The notes beneath the pieces are model-generated. The model was given only the letters and a program-made list of their open reading frames with translations. It was not told the DNA's origin and did not search any database. The translations under genes were made by a program, and so were the position numbers. From positions 1-64,000 of the forward strand of contig VFIW01000079.1 in the NCBI GenBank assembly GCA_006386115.1: a DNA stretch of 64,000 bases. Direction: 5' to 3'. Source of the DNA: Globisporangium splendens (taxonomy: Eukaryota > Oomycota > Peronosporomycetes > Pythiales > Pythiaceae). This document shows, piece by piece, positions 45,182-54,556 of the stretch. Numbering within the stretch: the first letter of the stretch is position 1; each line of letters opens with the position of its first letter.

Positions 45182-46243
45182 TTACAAGTATTGTTCACGC
45201 TTCTTGTGCACAAATGACTCGGCACTTGGCAACACGCGCGGCTTGTATTGCACAATCGCGTCGATCTTCTCGCGGATCTCTGGCGTGATCTTGTCGATGA
45301 ACCTCATCGCCTCCAAGTTTTCGTCGAGCTGCTCAATGCTTGTTGCACCGAGAATCACAGCCGACGCGTGCTCGTTCGAGGCGACCCAGGCGATCGAGAG
45401 CTGCGCCAACGAGGCGCCGAGTTCCTTGGCAATTGGTTCCAGCTGCTTCACCTTCTCGACCTTTGCATCAAGGCTACCTGAGAAAATGGTATTGTAGTCA
45501 GACAGTGTCAGGCGAGAGCCCTCAGGAATGCCGTTGTTGTACTTGCCAGTCAAGGTGCCTGACGCGAGCGGCGACCACGTCGTCAAGCCGTAGTTGTACT
45601 TGCGGTACAAGTTGACAAAGTCGTAGTCCACGCGCGAGCGCTCCAAGATACTGTACTCTGGTTGGTCCATCACTGGACGAGCCAATCCGAGACGATCAGC
45701 GATCTCACACGCTTCAATCACGTCGTGTGCGTTCCATTCGCTGGTTCCCCAGTAGAAAGCCCAGCCTTGATCGATGACGTAGTTCATGGCGCGCACGGTC
45801 TCTTCGATCGGGGTGCGTGGGTCAGGACGGTGGCAGAAGATCAAATCGACGTAGTCCAATTCGAATCGCTTGAGCGACGCCCTGGTGCCTTCGACAATGT
45901 GCTTGCGACTCAATCCCTGGTCGTTTGGTCCGGTCCTGCCTTCAGCACCAAAGAAGATCTTGGTCGAGATGACCAGATCTTCACGAGACCAGAGATCGCG
46001 TTCAATACCCGTTTTGATGGCCTTGCCCATGATGACCTCGGATTGGCCGTTCGCATAGATCTCAGCGTTATCAAAGAAGTTGACTCCGTTCTTGTGGGCG
46101 TGCTCCAGGATCGAGTACGCCTTCTCAAAGTTGATTTGCGTGTCGAACGTGACCCCACTGCCGAAAGAGAGCGTAGAGACCAGGAGACCCGAGTTGCCCA
46201 AGCAGCGGTACTTCATGCTGTGAGCTGGAGCTGGAGCGGCCAT
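45182..46243 (-). CDS. Aldo-keto reductase, Kv-beta type, copy E
   Basis: Single exon, 353 aa (MAAPAPAHSMKYRCLGNSG). It is nearly identical to copy D in protein and DNA, with scattered changes (Y to C at the KYR motif, GILTG to GTLTG, VSTVIL to ASAVIL). The last ~12 residues, SFVHKKREQYL, differ completely from those of D. The tetrad is intact. The promoter shows CCTCATTCACAATCAAATTTGCC, the best match to the oomycete initiator in the array. Confidence 0.94.
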   Translation of the reverse strand: MAAPAPAHSMKYRCLGNSGLLVSTLSFGSGVTFDTQINFEKAYSILEHAHKNGVNFFDNAEIYANGQSEVIMGKAIKTGIERDLWSREDLVISTKIFFGAEGRTGPNDQGLSRKHIVEGTRASLKRFELDYVDLIFCHRPDPRTPIEETVRAMNYVIDQGWAFYWGTSEWNAHDVIEACEIADRLGLARPVMDQPEYSILERSRVDYDFVNLYRKYNYGLTTWSPLASGTLTGKYNNGIPEGSRLTLSDYNTIFSGSLDAKVEKVKQLEPIAKELGASLAQLSIAWVASNEHASAVILGATSIEQLDENLEAMRFIDKITPEIREKIDAIVQYKPRVLPSAESFVHKKREQYL

Positions 46244-46273
46244 GGTTGCTCAGAGATGGGAGGTCGAGTATAT

Positions 46274-46309
46274 CTGTTGCGAACGAGGCAAATTTGATTG
46301 TGAATGAGG
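46274..46309 (-). promoter_or_regulatory. AKR copy E initiator region
   Basis: The minus strand reads CCTCATTCACAATCAAATTT then GCCTCGTTCGCAACAG. It fits the oomycete initiator and lies 31-66 bp before the copy E ATG. Confidence 0.6.
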
Positions 46310-46789
46310 GATACTGGCATTTGTCGGGTTAGTCAGTCTGTGTTATCCCCCATGAAAGAAAGTAAGTGTTCAACCACATGGATCTCATGGAGTAATCGTG
46401 ATTACGGGGTCAGATATTTGTTGTGGTAGGAACCTGAAGCCAGGCACGATGGCTACACCAATTCAACGAGTGTGAAATGCCAGCAAAGTTCATCATCTCA
46501 AGCGGCTTGGCGCACAGAGCATTCACATATTCGTGGTTACCTACTCTATTGACCCAGATAAACAGGTCAACCAATAAAACTGATCAACCAACCTTCGATT
46601 ATCTCTTGGGTAGATGAACAAGCTGATGTCAGCGAAGTCAGCGATTTTGCAGCACAAGGTCCCAATGGAGTAAATGCCAGCTTCGCGATCGGGATTACTC
46701 CATGGCACCCTTGTAGTCGAAGAGTCCAGGACTTGAGTGTGATGTCAGCCAGCAGGCGAGCCAAATCGCCACTCGATAATTTCATCATT

Positions 46790-46827
46790 CTCTCGTTCAC
46801 AATCCAATTTGCCTCGTTCGCCACAGA
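46790..46827 (+). promoter_or_regulatory. Orphan inverted copy of the AKR promoter
   Basis: The plus strand reads CTCTCGTTCACAATCCAATT then TGCCTCGTTCGCCACAG, near-identical to the copy E element but in the opposite orientation and with no AKR gene after it. The next start codon downstream is the cyclophilin-Grx gene, 212 bp away. Confidence 0.65.
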
Positions 46828-47038
46828 AGCAATGTGCTGATACTTTGTTGGTTGATACTTGTCCGGATACTGGTTCCGCGCTCTGTCACTTTTGATTCTT
46901 CTGATTGGCTGAAAAGATTTACCCTCTCAAAACTGCAATCATCGCTTTTCAGAGGTCCTCGATTGAGTCCAGATTCGCGATATCTTTCGACAGAAAGATA
47001 GAAACTGGAACTCGCACAAGTCAATCCGAGCAACCACC

Positions 47039-48674
47039 ATGGATGCGCGTTATCGTTACGCGGCGGAAGACGACCAGGACGGCGCGACCGCGCGCGTGCG
47101 CATGCCCGCCAAGTCGTCCATCGGAGGCGGCTTCGCGAGCCACCGCGGAGCCAAGAGTGCGGGTGGCGGCGGCTGGTTCGGTCCGCGCATGGTGCTGGCG
47201 CTCCTGGCGCTCTTCGGCGTCGCCACCGTCGTGCACATCTACCAGTTTTCCTACGGCGACCAGTATTTTCCCCCGCTCACCGAGCCTTTCTACAACAAGA
47301 GCATGGTCGAGTTCTCGACGAAATTCGGTGCGTGAGTGTTACGTGCCGTCATTAGGAATGGTAAAGCGATTGCGGTGTTATTGACTGTGTGCTCAAATGC
47401 GAGCAGGTACGTTTACGATTGATCTGTACCCGGAGCACGCACCCAAGTCCGTGGATACGTTTAAGAAGCTCGTGGACCAAGGATTTTACGAAAAAGACGC
47501 GGGCTTTTACCGCAACGAGCCCAACTTTGTGCTCCAGGGAGGAGGTTTCCTCGCGGGGAAGAAGTCGCCGTTTGACAATCTGCCTGTGGAGTACAGGTGC
47601 GCACGATATGTTTTGGCAACTGTTTGTGCTTTTATTGGACTTGTGTGCATATGTGTTTGCCAATGCGGTGCGTGTATTATCGTGTCGGTAGCCTTCCAAG
47701 CGAAGAGCGCATGGTCGTGATCGCTCGTGGTCGCAAGGCATCGTCCGGCAACTCGGAGTTCGCGATTATGCTTCACGACAACAGTACGTTTTCCACACTT
47801 ACATGGGCGAGTGATGCGTGTGCATTGACTTTACTGAGTTCCTTGCATTTATTTGTGTTTAGCGGAATCAAACAAGCCAACGGACGACAGCCCAGGTTAC
47901 ACTGTGTTTGGCCGCGTCGTCGAAGGCTGGCACACGATCCAGTCGGTCTCGAAGAAAATGCGCACTGGGTACTTGACGAAGGAAGATCTCGATCGCCAAA
48001 CGGCATTCGATAATGTCCAGTACGTGAGCCGCGTGACCCACAACAACCCACAAGTGAAGGCGCGCCTCGAGGAGCTCACGCACGTGCTTGAAACCGAGTA
48101 CACGGTGACGATCTTTTCGGAACTGAACTGTCCCGAAACCAAAGAACTGCGTGCGCTTTTCTCGAAACTCAAGGCGTCTGCGCGCATCTCGCCCATCGGC
48201 CACTCGCCGTCGCACCCGTACGAGCGCGAAGCTCTTGAAGCGCTGACCGGTCAAACCGCGCTGCCGCAAGTGTACGTGAACAGGCAGCACATTGGTCGCC
48301 TCGCAGACGTGGAGGCGCTGAACAAGGACGGGCGCTTGCAGGCGCTGCTCGAGCGATCGGGTGCGCTCGCGGAGCCTACGGTGTGGAATGCGATCACGCA
48401 GTACCCGCTGGTGGTGTTCTCCAAGTCGTACTGTCCGTACTGCAAGAAGGCGAAAGAGGCGCTGGCGGCGCTCGGCGCCAAGCCGTACGTGTTCGAATTG
48501 GATCTCCGACAGGACGGACCGGCGATCCAGTCGTTCCTGTTCAAGTTCACGCACCAGTCGACGGTGCCAAACGTGTTCATCAAGGGCAAAAGCATCGGCG
48601 GCTCGGACGACACGCTCGCGCTCTACAAGTCTGGAGAGCTCAAGGACAAACTCAAGCGCGCCGGAGCCATTTAG
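47039..48674 (+). CDS. Membrane-anchored cyclophilin fused to two glutaredoxin domains
   Basis: Exons 47039-47327, 47407-47596, 47692-47783 and 47863-48674 (all GT-AG, in frame) give 460 aa. Exon 2 could also start at 47404, adding one residue. Residues 1-48 are Arg/Gly-rich. Residues 50-68 form one membrane span (MVLALLALFGVATVVHIY), so the rest probably faces a lumen (type II). A divergent cyclophilin domain covers about 90-235 (TIDLYPEHAPKSVDTFKKL, FYRNEPNFVLQGGGF, YTVFGRVVEGW). A first glutaredoxin-like domain (269-359) keeps one Cys (NCPE, residue 280) and the cis-Pro (ALPQVYV). A second (365-460) has the canonical CPYC site (381-384), TVPNVFI and GGSDD. It plausibly couples proline isomerisation with thiol-disulfide exchange on membrane or secreted proteins; that is inference. 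Confidence 0.88.
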
Positions 48675-49073
48675 GGACGAAGAGAGAGTCTGCATTTTTC
48701 ATGAGAGACTGACCAAGGTGTGAACCAGCAGTGCATGCAAACAAACCCAACAATTAATTGGATTGTACTTTCAGCTGACAGTTATATTCCATTCCCGCAC
48801 AGTCAATTCTTCGTTTTTATACCTAAAAGGCTACAGTATAGTCCTAAATTGCCACCAAAGACATGCATGGCATCAAACACCAATCAGCACAATTAACTGA
48901 TCATTTGCTCGAGCCTCAGTAATGCTCACCTTTCTACACTTAAAACGGCACGATTTAGATATCGTGTGTATATCCACCACGCGGCGTCATCATGACTTCC
49001 TGGAAGTCACGATTGAAGCATTCCCCCCAATAGCCAATTAATTGCCTATTGCAAGCAACCACCAAGAGACAAC
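48675..49073. other. Intergenic, 3' flank of fusion gene and PCID2 promoter
   Basis: Nothing supported beyond flanking sequence. Confidence 0.45.
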
Positions 49074-50712
49074 ATGCTGCTTGCGGCGTATCTGGACCGC
49101 GTGAGCGCAGCGCTGGCGTCGAAGGACGGCGAGACGCTCGCGCAGCTGCTCTCGCTGTCGAGGAGCAATGTGGACATCGACCTGCAGCCGCTGTCGGTGG
49201 AGCAGGTGGGCCACATCTGCCAGTCCAAGCTCGCGCGCTTTGATGCGTTCGCCGAGGTGATCGCCGGCATGATCCAGGCGCGCAAGCACATTGAGGTGCA
49301 CGACTTTGAAGCCGCGTATGCGAGTCAGATCGCGTCCGTCATGTACGTATTTGTATAGGAACTGGGCTGTGTATTGAGGAGGAATTATTACTGACTGACA
49401 TAAGTGTGTGTGCTAAATGCAGTAAGTTCATGGAGGTGTTCCGTGGAGAGACGAATTGGGTCATGCCGCTGATGCACGTGCTCGTGTTGGACACGCGCTT
49501 GGTCGCTGCCAGAGTAAGTAACCGCCACTTGTTGTGGTGTTATCTCTATATGCTTGTCGTATTCAACCGCTCTTCATTGTGCTAACCATCGCATTGCTTA
49601 TCATCGCACAGGCCGATCGCGATGCGTCTGCCAAGACGGGGGATGACGTCCATGACAGTCTTGTAAGTTGGACGTGTCAATTTTCCTGTATAAGTGCATG
49701 CAATTTTGTGCTAACGTACAATATGATGATGCCTACCTGATGCCAAAAACAGCGAAGCGCCGAGCAGCACTTGAAGAAAGGATTCTCAATGTCGGCGAAC
49801 GACCGCGCGCCACCAGAGCACAACAAGAAGCTCGGCTCGCTCTTCATCGTGAATCAGCTGTTCAAGATCTACTTCAAGCTCAACACGATCCATCTCTGTC
49901 GCAACCTCATTCGCGCCGTTGAAGGTCCAGCGTTCCCGGAGTTTGAGCGCTTCAACAAGGGCGACAAGGTCACGTACCAGTACTACGTCGGACGCATCTC
50001 GATGTTTGAAGACCAGTACCACAAAGCCGAGAAATGCCTGGACTATGCGTGGAAGCACTGTCATCAGAGTAAACTCCGCAACAAACGGTAAGCACGTGAT
50101 GAGGCTACCTTCGTGCTTTAAGCTTCACTCTAACGCCGTTGTCTTGTGTGTGTTTGTGTGGCCATAAAGCATGATCTTGCAGTTCTTGGTGCCCGTGAAG
50201 CTGTTGCTCGGCGTCATGCCGTCTCCACAGTTGATCGAAGCGTATGCGCTCCACGAGTACACGGGACTGACGGACGCGATCCGCGGCGGCAACCTGCGGC
50301 TCTTCAACGAGTACCTCGACAAATACCAGGAGCAGTTTATTCAGCAAGGCGTGTATTTATTGATCGAAAAGCTTCGTCTCGTCGTCCTCCGCAACCTCTT
50401 CAAAAAAGTGTACGTTGGCATCAGTTTCCTTCCGTTGTCCTAGTTATCAAAGGGTTAAAGACTAACACTCTCTCTTGCGCATTTGTCTTTATTAGCTACA
50501 TTATTCGCCAGAGCCATCAACTGCGCTTGCAAGATTTCCAGCAGTCGCTTGAGTTCATCACGGGCGAGACCATGGACATGGACGAGATCGAGTGCATCCT
50601 CGCGAATCTCATCTTCAAAGGGTACATCAAGGGCTACATGTCCCACCAGAAGAAGATCCTTGTCGTGAGTAAAGCGCAGCCATTCCCACCGATCACGGAA
50701 GTGTCCAGCTAA
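49074..50712 (+). CDS. PCID2: PCID2 / Thp1, PCI-domain subunit of TREX-2
   Basis: Six exons: 49074-49342, 49423-49513, 49612-49662, 49753-50087, 50170-50409 and 50496-50712. All are GT-AG and in frame, giving 400 aa, matching human PCID2 (399). Family blocks are LFIVNQLFKIYFKLNTIHLCRNLIRA, the PCI helical repeats (YYVGRISMFEDQYHKAEKCLDYAW, LVPVKLLLGVMPS) and the C-terminal winged helix (MDMDEIECILANLIFKGYIKGYMSHQKKILVVSK). It acts with Sac3/GANP and Dss1 in coupling transcription to mRNA export at nuclear pores. No anomalies. It is convergent with the kinesin gene. Confidence 0.95.
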
Positions 50713-50880
50713 GTCGCACGCAACAGCATGGGTGTCCATCTAAGGCAGACAGAAGTGTCCAACCAAGATTGACACATGAGCAGGAGAGGGCTAACTTCAG
50801 CCATTGGTTTAGCATTTGATAGCATTTGCCCCGTCGTTGAGGCACGTAGAGCGAATTGAACGGGCGAATAGAAACCAAAG

Positions 50881-53800
50881 TTACCTCTGTACCATGGTTC
50901 GGAGCATCGCTTCGAGCTCGGCACGGCGCGCGCGCTTGTACTCCTCCACGAGTTCGTCTTTGCTTTTCGCGTTCCCCGACTTGTTCCCACTGTTTCCAAC
51001 CAGTTTGAGAATTGACGCAGATTTCAACGGCTGGATGGGTTGCATTTTGGAGATGGACAGCGTGCCATTGCGCTTTAGCAGAAGCGAGTCTCGGTCAGTT
51101 GCCGTATTAGTGCGCTTTTCTGAAGTAGCGACCGCCAAGCCGTTGCTGCTGCTGCTCAAATTACCGATCGCTGGTGGCTGTTTGCCTGTTGCGCCTGGAG
51201 GAGTCGTCAAAAACTCCGCTGGTCGTGTGGCTTGGCGTGGGCTGTCGTCGTCTCTCGACTGCCCAGGTCCTCGTGATGGTAGACCTGGCTGCACATGTAC
51301 AAGTTAATTTCAATGCTCACGAAGGGAGCGCATAGTGTAAAGAAGCAATTTTACGCACGTGTTGCATTGGTGGGTGTTGAGTCTGCTGGCACTGGGGTCT
51401 TGCTCATGTCTGCTTGGGTATTTTGCGCTTCCATTTCCTACGAGGTAAACAGCAGCAAGTATGATAAAAAAAAGTCTCATCATTGCTCCATCGAGCCGCT
51501 ACTACGTACCGCTTCGAGCATCCAGTTGAGTCGAGCTTCCTTCGAGTGCAGCGTGCTGAGCAGGTTGTCCATTTGCTGCATCGAGCCATCCAGATTGTTG
51601 CCATCACTGTCGTCTTCGTCCTCAGTTAAAGGAGGAGGAGCCTGGTCGCTTCTTCGATCCGAAGCATTTGTGTCTCGTTCCAGGCGCAGCTTCGAAGCGT
51701 TTGACGAAGGTTGAGCTGCAAGCGGTAGTGCAGGGATAATTGCCGCAGGCACTGATGCCTTGTCTGGTGGAGATGGAAGCAACGACTTTGCTGATGGCGA
51801 CTTGGTGGCAGCCGAAATTATAGGCTGTTGACGCGTAGCCATCACATTCCCCGACGCACTGACAGCTGCGGAATTGTAAGGTCCTCCTTTCCTGTTTATT
51901 CGCTCGCCCCTGTAGATAATCGAGAGTCAGCACAGCGTTTTCTCATAACTCCGTCGTTCAGATTGCAAGCACATGTTCGCCAATACCTTTCCATGAGACG
52001 GGTGCGTTCAGGTTGCATCAGCAGCTCCTTCGAGCGGCGATTCTCTTCAACGAGCGCGCTTGAGGCAGCACTCGCGGTTCTTTCGGCGTCTGCCTCACTG
52101 CTTTTCCGATGCGCTTTCTTCAGCAACTCACGAAGGCGATTCACTTCAACCAACAGCAAACATACGAAGCGCACATTAGTCCTGAGTTTGCATTAGACCA
52201 TGTAATCGGATCGAAAGCATCAGCAGCGTCGTACCCGCATCGTCTGAATTTGCTGTTCGTAGTAGAGCCGCTGCTCGCCGACGAGGTCGTTGCTGAACAC
52301 TTGCTTGCGGATCGGACGGCACCGCAAGGTCTTGAGCCGCTCAGCGAACCGCAGCGTCGCAAAAGATTCCTCGAGATTCGCACGCGACGGACTGATAGTG
52401 GTGATGAACGCCGTGCACCCCGCTCCCTGCAAGCAGCTTTGCAGTAGCCGCGTGAGGATCGAGTCTCGAAAGGGGATGTGGCTGCGCGGTCCTCCATTTT
52501 TGTGTTGCGTCAGTGCCAGAACGCAATTCGTGAGCGCTGACAGGCTCTTGTTGATCGACGACAGCTCGCTCGCATACTTGTCACTCAAGTCGCTACCATT
52601 CACGTGCCACTTTTCGGATCCACTGGAAACGAAAATAAGCAAAATATAGTGATAGGGTAGGGAAGACGTAGCGGAGAAGAGGGCAGCATTGTCATAGGTC
52701 AAGAGACGGAAAATACTCACGCTAGATCGACGAAAAAGAGTCGCGATAGGCGACTTTGTGGTCCTATTGCGCTGCTCCGTTTCGATGGACTCGAGTCACC
52801 ACCATCGCCTTCGTGGCTTCCGCCGCTTAGAATGTTTTTCCGCAGGGTGATCTGGAAGATCGAATGGCCCCGACTGCTATGCTGGTTATACAGATTGTCT
52901 CGAACTCGACGATTCCTCGAGTCCTGTATACAACGCGAGACAAAGCGTGCTTAACAACGGCATGACTCATTTCACACACCACGGGCTAATTTTCGTTCCT
53001 GTACGTACCTCTCGGAATGCTTGCAGCATCTCTTTCTTCGTGGTGAGATTCCGCGACGTAAGTCCATCGACAAACGCGGATCCGTCCAGTTTCTACCGAA
53101 TGGAAAGACTCGGCGTGTCTTTCGCGGTTTTTGCGGCGGAACTCCACCCGGCACGATGTGTGACGAGCGCCATCGCGCAGTTGCTGATTTCTTTCCCTTT
53201 CGCATTCTTCCGTGTTGCAGATGACGACGAAGATGACTGAGACGCATCACTCCCAATGGTCAGATTCAACAAGATATCGTAAATCTTCTCATTGTAAATC
53301 TATTGGTAGGAGTGCAAACAAAAGAGCAAGCCCACGCAGTCACATTTAGAGTCTCATAGCATCTCCAACTTTAGAGCATTGTGTTGTCTCGCGTACCTCG
53401 ATAAAGGAGCAGTAAACACCGAACGAGACGGCTCCGTTTGAGGCTGCTTGTTCGCGCTCGATCTGGGTAAACAATTTGTCCACACTGCGAGGGACGACGC
53501 CGTACTCGGCGCGGTTGGAGTCTCTTTGTCCTTCTTCCTCATCGTCGTCGTCCTCCCGCTCGAGTCCGCTCACCGCTAAATAACACCAACAGTTTCCCGA
53601 GTCAGTGGTCAACACGAATCCCAAAACGCGCGGGAATTGGGATGCTAAAGGAGAAGAGAATCCGTCGTACTATACGTCTTCCCCGTTCCGGTTTGGCCGA
53701 TGGTTCGTTGGCGAACAGTGACAAAAGAGGCGTGGTCTTCCTGTTAGCACGCTTTGCAGGCAAATGTAGTCCAATACCGTCCATCTGACTTGCATTTACT

Positions 53801-54388
53801 AGGCAAACACGCTGCAATCGTAGCCTGCAAAGAGTCCGTCAATGCAATCTGAAGCACAAATAGGCAAGTCAGTCTCTTGACAGACGAGGTTTCCCCTTCC
53901 TCACCTTCAACATTACACCTTGTACGCTTTGGAACACACGGTCTTGAGGCGACTCGCCTGGGAACACGGCGTCGGCCGTGAGAATCTTCAGCAGACCGTT
54001 CTTCTCCCACAGCACACTGTTATCCTAAGCATCCAAGCACATTGTACCCAAGCAATCGTCATGCTTCGTTCGAAACGGAGTAGCTATTCAGGAAAAGCTA
54101 CAGCACCTGAATGCTTAATGAGCTCGTCGTGGTCGTCGAGGGTGCTCCACGGACGCCTTCTCCATTGTGCAATCGGTTGTCAGCTTCATCCTCACCGCCT
54201 TTAGTAGAACTCCACGGTTCTTCGCTCTTCTGCAGAGGCCACACGCGCACCACGACCTTGAGCTTTTCTTCGGTCCCATTCTCCTCGTACTGCTACGCAC
54301 TCGCACTCGTGGCCTCTGAGTCTTCGTCGCTTTCGCCTTCGCCCACAGCTATCGACGTTGCGTCCATGCGCCGTCGAGGCTGCTTCAT
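50881..54388 (-). pseudogene. Kinesin motor gene with several apparent lesions
   Basis: Twelve minus-strand exons: 54107-54388, 53919-54024, 53800-53848, 53671-53699, 53397-53575, 53009-53299, 52721-52923, 52235-52622, 51987-52181, 51510-51909, 51359-51437 and 50881-51284. The motor is recognisable throughout: KVVVRVWPL, DGLFAGYDCSVFAY, P-loop GQTGTGKTYTVSG, IYNEKIYDIL, SSRGHSIF, LFFVDLAGSE and SINKSLSALTNCV. A short coiled coil and a Ser/Pro-rich tail follow. Problems: in-frame TAG at 54293-54295 before the motor; in-frame TAG at 53093-53095 between LSIR and KLDGSAFVDGL; the intron 53700-53799 must end in AT rather than AG to restore the P-loop; and the 52182-52234 intron joins exons in incompatible phase. 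The rest is well conserved, so this is either a young pseudogene, an unusual transcript, or sequencing error. Confidence 0.7.
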
Positions 54389-54556
54389 GACGATGAATAC
54401 TGACTCTCACGTCACTCTTAGACAACAACAGTTGTGCACACTGCAACCAGAAATAGATGGGCAGGCAACACACACAAGAGCGAAATTACCAATGGATCTC
54501 TATATTCCCTGCATGGTTTTGCTCACGCAATCCAGTATTCGCTCTTTGTACGCAGC

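Larger units (their letters stand above)
46244..47038. other. Divergent spacer, AKR copy E / cyclophilin-Grx fusion
   Basis: It contains two inverted copies of an AKR-type promoter element (46274-46309 on minus, 46790-46827 on plus). No coding exon is supported between them. Confidence 0.55.

Noticed and set aside
54290..54350. A 54-57 nt intron removing the first kinesin TAG (donor GTGGGC)
   Set aside because: Frame would be kept, but the donor is weak and the removed segment reads as ordinary Ser/Glu-rich leader; noted as an alternative only.
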